Assembly (NCBI GenBank): GCA_002398875.1
Contig: DHCC01000023.1
Location: 1 to 16,564 of the forward strand
Source: Bacteroidales bacterium UBA4912
Lineage (GTDB): Bacteria > Bacteroidota > Bacteroidia > Bacteroidales > Dysgonomonadaceae
Length of the DNA stretch: 16,564 nucleotides
Direction: 5' to 3'
This document shows, piece by piece, positions 12,997 to 16,564 of the stretch. Every line of letters begins with the position of its first letter. The stretch's first letter is position 1. A program made the position numbers and the translations under genes. A model generated the notes under the pieces. The model saw nothing but the letters and a program-made list of their open reading frames with translations. It was not told the origin of the DNA and searched no databases.

Positions 12997-14319
12997 CTAA
13001 TAAACAGCAGCTGAGCCTGTTCTACCCTTAATTTTTGCCCCCGATTTTAGGAAACCGTCGTAATGACGCATCAATAAATGACTTTCGATCTGTTGCAATG
13101 TATCAAGCACAACACCAACTAAAATCAAAAGAGATGTACCTCCGAAAAATTGAGCAAACATAGAATTAATACCCATTAATCCTGCAAAAGCAGGTAGTAT
13201 AGCAACTATTGCAAGGAAAAAAGAGCCGGGCAGTGTAATTCTCGACATAATAGTGTCGATGTATTCTGCGGTTTTCTTTCCAGGCTTTACTCCCGGAATA
13301 AATCCGTTATTACGTTTCAAATCTTCAGCCATTTGCACCGGATTTACAGTAATAGCAGTGTAGAAATAGGTAAAAGCAATTATAAGCGATGCAAATAATA
13401 GATTATACCAGAAACTGCCGGGATTCATTAATGATGCCCAGAAGCCGCCTCCTTCACTTACTGAAAACTGTGCAATAGTGATTGGTATAAACATAAGCGC
13501 CTGTGCAAAAATGATAGGCATAACATTAGCTGCATTTACCTTCAACGGAATATATTGCCTTACACCTCCATACTGTTTATTACCTACTATACGTTTAGCA
13601 TACTGTACAGGAACTTTTCTTACACCCTGAACCAGCATAATTGCGGCTGCTGTAACAGCAACAAGGAATAAAAGCTCCAGCAACAGAAGAACAAGTCCTC
13701 CCGGTGCATTTAACAGTCTGTCAAATTCGGCAACAAGTGCCTGTGGTAGTCTAGCGATAATACCTATAAGAATGATAAACGAAATACCGTTACCAATACC
13801 TTTGTCGGTTATGCGCTCTCCTAACCAAAGTACAAACATACTTCCACCTGCAAGAATTATAGTAGATGGCAATACCCAATCCCAGAATCCACCGGGAATA
13901 GCTGCACCAACTGCGCCATAAAGATAAGCAGGTCCCTGAATAAGTAGTATCGCAACTGTAAGATAACGGGTATACTGATTAATTTTAGTACGACCACTTT
14001 CTCCTTCACGTTGCATCTTCTGAAATGCAGGGACAGCAATGCCTAATAACTGCATCACAATGGATGCAGAAATATAGGGCATGATTCCTAATGCAAAAAT
14101 TGAAGCATTAGCAAAAGCACCACCGGAAAACATATCCAACAAGCTAAGCAAACCTGTGCTTGCGTTCTGCTGTAAAGCAACCAGTGCCTCAGGATTAATA
14201 CCCGGCAAAACAACGAAGGAACCAAACCTGTATATGGCAATAAATCCAAGGGTTATTAGAAGTCTCTGTCTAAGATCTTCTATTTTCCAAATATTTTTTA
14301 CTGTTTGTACAAATCCCAT
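12997..14319 (-). CDS. secY: Protein translocase channel subunit SecY
   Basis: SecY forms the protein-conducting channel of the Sec translocon in the inner membrane. The 440-residue protein has ten hydrophobic segments as expected. Landmarks are the first helix LLITLGFIAIYRFGSFVVLP (20-39), the plug and second-helix region LLSLLDMFSGGAFANASIFA (57-76), and PYISASIVMQLL. The loop VRKVPVQYAKR and the large cytoplasmic loop FIPGVKPGKKTAEYID, which docks the ribosome and SecA, are also present. It starts 4 bases after rplO and is followed by map. No anomaly. Confidence 0.98.
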   Translation of the reverse strand: MGFVQTVKNIWKIEDLRQRLLITLGFIAIYRFGSFVVLPGINPEALVALQQNASTGLLSLLDMFSGGAFANASIFALGIMPYISASIVMQLLGIAVPAFQKMQREGESGRTKINQYTRYLTVAILLIQGPAYLYGAVGAAIPGGFWDWVLPSTIILAGGSMFVLWLGERITDKGIGNGISFIILIGIIARLPQALVAEFDRLLNAPGGLVLLLLELLFLVAVTAAAIMLVQGVRKVPVQYAKRIVGNKQYGGVRQYIPLKVNAANVMPIIFAQALMFIPITIAQFSVSEGGGFWASLMNPGSFWYNLLFASLIIAFTYFYTAITVNPVQMAEDLKRNNGFIPGVKPGKKTAEYIDTIMSRITLPGSFFLAIVAILPAFAGLMGINSMFAQFFGGTSLLILVGVVLDTLQQIESHLLMRHYDGFLKSGAKIKGRTGSAAVY

Positions 14320-14323
14320 TTTA

Positions 14324-14770
14324 CTAGAGTTTTACAGCGGTTCCGCCTGCATTTACAATTGCCTGTTCAGCTGATTTTGAAAAAGCATGAGCTTCTACTT
14401 CCAGTTTGGCAGTCAAAGAGCCTTTGCCTAAAATCTTTACTAAATGTTTAGGAGTTATAAGTCCGGCATTTTTCAACACTTCAGTATCAATTTTTGTTAG
14501 CTTCTGTGAATCAGCCAACTCCTGAAGGGTCTCTAAATTTACAGCTTTATATTCAACTCTTTTTAAAGGTTTAAATCCGAATTTAGGAACTCGACGCTGT
14601 AATGGCATCTGTCCACCTTCGAAACCGACTTTCTTTGAATAGCCTGATCTTGATTTTTGTCCTTTATGTCCTTTAGTTGAGGTACCACCTTTGCCTGAGC
14701 CTTCACCACGTCCTAACCTTTTGTTGGTATTAGTAGCACCTGCAGCCGGTTTTAAATTCGATAAATTCAT
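14324..14770 (-). CDS. rplO: 50S ribosomal protein L15
   Basis: L15 is a late-assembly large-subunit protein. The 148-residue protein starts MNLSNLKPAAGAT and has the glycine- and lysine-rich extension that threads into rRNA, GRGEGSGKGGTSTKGHKGQK (residues 20-39). The conserved EGGQMPLQRRVPKFGF (51-66) follows, and the C-terminal globular domain ends SAEQAIVNAGGTAVKL. It lies between rpmD (32 bases upstream) and secY (4 bases downstream). Confidence 0.98.
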   Translation of the reverse strand: MNLSNLKPAAGATNTNKRLGRGEGSGKGGTSTKGHKGQKSRSGYSKKVGFEGGQMPLQRRVPKFGFKPLKRVEYKAVNLETLQELADSQKLTKIDTEVLKNAGLITPKHLVKILGKGSLTAKLEVEAHAFSKSAEQAIVNAGGTAVKL

Positions 14771-14802
14771 TTTATATATCTTTTTAACCGTTTATACTTC
14801 TA

Positions 14803-14979
14803 TTATTCTATTACAGTTACCAGATGTTGTACTTTGCTGATAAGACCTCTGATAGAGCTATTATCCTCATGTTCTACAACACGGTTCATCTTGGTAAGTC
14901 CTAAACTATCCAATGTTCTTTTTTGATCTTTAGGAGCACCGATTCTGCTTTTAGTCTGTTTAATTTTTATTGTAGCCAT
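14803..14979 (-). CDS. rpmD: 50S ribosomal protein L30
   Basis: A 58-residue protein of the large subunit, normal size for L30. It reads MATIKIKQTKSRIGAPKDQK at the N-terminus, then RTLDSLGLTKMNRVVEHEDN, and ends RGLISKVQHLVTVIE. The KIKQTKSRIG and TLDSLGLTKMN segments are diagnostic of L30. It starts 13 bases after rpsE and is followed by rplO, the standard order S5-L30-L15. Confidence 0.97.
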   Translation of the reverse strand: MATIKIKQTKSRIGAPKDQKRTLDSLGLTKMNRVVEHEDNSSIRGLISKVQHLVTVIE

Positions 14980-14992
14980 TTCAGATTTAATT

Positions 14993-15511
14993 TTATCCTT
15001 TAAATACTTTTTCCATACTTACACCTCTGTTTTGAGCTACTGTAAACGGATCTCTCAATTCAGTAAGTGCAAGAATAGTGGCTTTTACAAGGTTGTGTGG
15101 ATTAGATGATCCTTTAGACTTTGCAAGCACGTCTGTAATTCCAACACTCTCAAGCACAGCGCGCATAGCACCACCTGCTTTTACTCCTGTTCCTGTAACA
15201 GCCGGTTTTAGAAAAACTTCAGCACCTCCAAAACGTGCAGTTTGCTGATGAGGAATAGTTCCTTTGTACACAGGTACTTTTATAAGGTTCTTCTTTGCAG
15301 CTTCTACTCCTTTAGCAATAGCTGTTGCAACCTCACCTGCTTTTCCTAATCCCCAGCCTACGATGCCGTCTTCATCACCAACAACTACCATAGCAGCAAA
15401 TGTGAACGTACGTCCTCCCTTAGTTACCTTGGTAGTACGATTAATAGCCACTAAACGGTCCTTTAGTTCAATATCGTTTGTAGTTTTTACTTTATTACTT
15501 TCTCTAGCCAT
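14993..15511 (-). CDS. rpsE: 30S ribosomal protein S5
   Basis: S5 is a small-subunit protein involved in decoding accuracy and mRNA unwinding at the entry channel. The 172-residue protein has the N-terminal double-stranded-RNA-binding-like domain (LKDRLVAINRTTKVTKGGRT, then FAAMVVVGDEDGIVGWGLGK) and the C-terminal domain with GTGVKAGGAMRAVLESVGIT and SSNPHNLVKATILAL. Length is normal. It lies 5 bases after rplR and 13 before rpmD. Confidence 0.98.
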   Translation of the reverse strand: MARESNKVKTTNDIELKDRLVAINRTTKVTKGGRTFTFAAMVVVGDEDGIVGWGLGKAGEVATAIAKGVEAAKKNLIKVPVYKGTIPHQQTARFGGAEVFLKPAVTGTGVKAGGAMRAVLESVGITDVLAKSKGSSNPHNLVKATILALTELRDPFTVAQNRGVSMEKVFKG

Positions 15512-15516
15512 AATCG

Positions 15517-15861
15517 TTAAAATTTAAGTCCTCCTTTACGAGCGGCATCAGCCAGTTCTTTAATTCTTCCATGATACAGGTAACCGTTTCTGTCAAAAGC
15601 AACAGTCTCGATTCCGGCTTCCTTAGCATTCTGAGCGATCATCTCTCCAACTTTGGCTGCAATCTCTTTTTTAGGAAGTTTATCTTCAATTTTAAGAGAA
15701 GAAGCCGATGCAAGTGTAGTTCCGGAAATATCATCAATCACCTGTGCATATATCTGCTTGTTACTCCTGTAAACAGAAAGGCGTGGTCTCTCTGGAGAAC
15801 CGTGTACTTTTCCGCGAACACGAGTTTTTATTTTAATTCTTCTTTCGTTTTTTGTTATCAT
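15517..15861 (-). CDS. rplR: 50S ribosomal protein L18
   Basis: L18 binds 5S rRNA in the central protuberance. The 114-residue protein carries the family segments RVRGKVHGSPERPRLSVYRS, NKQIYAQVIDDISGTTLASA, and the C-terminal FDRNGYLYHGRIKELADAAR followed by KGGLKF. Length is normal. It follows rplF by 23 bases and precedes rpsE by 5. Confidence 0.98.
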   Translation of the reverse strand: MITKNERRIKIKTRVRGKVHGSPERPRLSVYRSNKQIYAQVIDDISGTTLASASSLKIEDKLPKKEIAAKVGEMIAQNAKEAGIETVAFDRNGYLYHGRIKELADAARKGGLKF

Positions 15862-15884
15862 TGCTTTTCAGTGTTTACGTAAAA

Positions 15885-16439
15885 TTATTTAGCTGCCGTT
15901 TTACCAGACTTGCGGCGAACCTGCTCTCCAACAAAACGCACACCTTTTCCTTTATAAGGTTCAGGTTTACGGAATGAACGGATTTTAGCACATACCTGTC
16001 CAAGTAATTGTTTATCACAAGACTCCAGCATTATAAGCGGATTCTTGTTTCTTTCCATCTTAGTTTCAACCTTAATTTCTTTAGGTAATTCCAAAAGAAT
16101 GCTATGAGTGAAACCAAGTGATAGCTCCAGAATCTGACCGTTGTTGGATACACGATAACCAACACCAACTAATTCCAGTTCTTTACGGAAACCTTCCGAA
16201 ACACCTATAACCATATTGTTCAACAAAGAACGATACAGACCATGCATTGAGCGGCTTTCCTTTGATTCGTTCGGTCTTTCGATTGTAAGCTCACCATCAT
16301 TGATTTCGATTTTCATATCGCCTTCAATAATCTGCTTCATCTCTCCTTTTGGACCTTTAATTGTAACCGCATTATCTTTCCCCACAGTAACAGTTACGCC
16401 CGCAGGCAAATTAATGGGTAATTTTCCTATTCTAGACAT
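15885..16439 (-). CDS. rplF: 50S ribosomal protein L6
   Basis: L6 lies near the base of the L7/L12 stalk and the sarcin-ricin loop. The 184-residue protein starts MSRIGKLPINLPAGVTV and has two repeated L6 domains: VTIKGPKGEM and MHGLYRSLLNNMVIGVSEGF in the first, ELVGVGYRV onwards in the second. The C-terminal signature PEPYKGKGVRF begins at residue 159. Length is normal. It is 18 bases after rpsH. Confidence 0.98.
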   Translation of the reverse strand: MSRIGKLPINLPAGVTVTVGKDNAVTIKGPKGEMKQIIEGDMKIEINDGELTIERPNESKESRSMHGLYRSLLNNMVIGVSEGFRKELELVGVGYRVSNNGQILELSLGFTHSILLELPKEIKVETKMERNKNPLIMLESCDKQLLGQVCAKIRSFRKPEPYKGKGVRFVGEQVRRKSGKTAAK

Positions 16440-16457
16440 ACTTTTCTCTCCTTCAAA

Positions 16458-16564
16458 TTAATAAACGTAACATAAAACTTCACCACCCACTTTTTGTTCG
16501 CGGGCTTCCTTATCTGTCATTACTCCATTTGAAGTAGATAAAATAGCAATACCCAAGCCATTGA
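16458..16564 (-). CDS. rpsH: 30S ribosomal protein S8 (3' part only)
   Basis: Only the last 34 codons and the stop are in the window; the gene enters from the right edge. The readable end is NGLGIAILSTSNGVMTDKEA, then REQKVGGEVLCYVY. The STSNGVMTD and GGEVLCYV segments are the conserved C-terminus of S8, a 16S rRNA-binding protein that regulates the spc operon in E. coli. Its place before rplF is standard. Confidence 0.95.
   Translation of the reverse strand, partial: NGLGIAILSTSNGVMTDKEAREQKVGGEVLCYVY

Overview
The window reads as a chromosomal housekeeping segment of a Bacteroidota bacterium, most likely order Bacteroidales. Three things point there. The ribosomal block runs S8-L6-L18-S5-L30-L15-SecY-Map-IF1-L36-S13-S11-S4-RpoA-L17, with map and infA between secY and rpmJ. 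Start codons mostly lack strong Shine-Dalgarno sequences. Intergenic gaps carry TAnnTTTG-type -7 promoter elements. A family such as Dysgonomonadaceae would fit, but the sequence alone does not settle genus or species.

Layout from left to right. Positions 1-3386 (minus strand) hold the start of the Na+-translocating NADH:quinone reductase operon, nqrA-nqrB-nqrC-nqrD, with nqrD cut by the window edge. Both covalent-FMN threonine motifs (NqrB, NqrC) are intact. Positions 3591-5588 (minus) hold a coiled-coil C4 zinc-ribbon protein and a Nif3-family dinuclear-metal protein. Positions 5690-6919 hold the only plus-strand gene, a secreted peptide-N-glycosidase F-like protein, divergent from nif3 and convergent with the next gene. 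Positions 6923-8164 (minus) encode a type II (non-pumping) NADH dehydrogenase. A strong intrinsic terminator at 8234-8263 closes the ribosomal operon, which fills 8373-16564 on the minus strand and runs off the right edge inside rpsH.

Functionally, the right half makes ribosomal proteins, the RNA polymerase alpha subunit, IF-1, methionine aminopeptidase and the SecY channel. The left half holds two routes for NADH oxidation by quinone, one that pumps sodium (Nqr) and one that does not (Ndh).

Most of the window is conserved core genome, and I see no mobile element, CRISPR array, tRNA, rRNA or defence system. No gap between genes exceeds about 210 bases. The points worth a second look are the orphan PNGase F-like gene with a substituted active-site position, a convincing multi-helix RNA fold in the rpsK-rpsD gap (probably an S4 autoregulatory leader), repeats with alternative hairpins in the infA-rpmJ gap, repeats and a hairpin in the nqrA leader, and an unusually long charged tail on L17.
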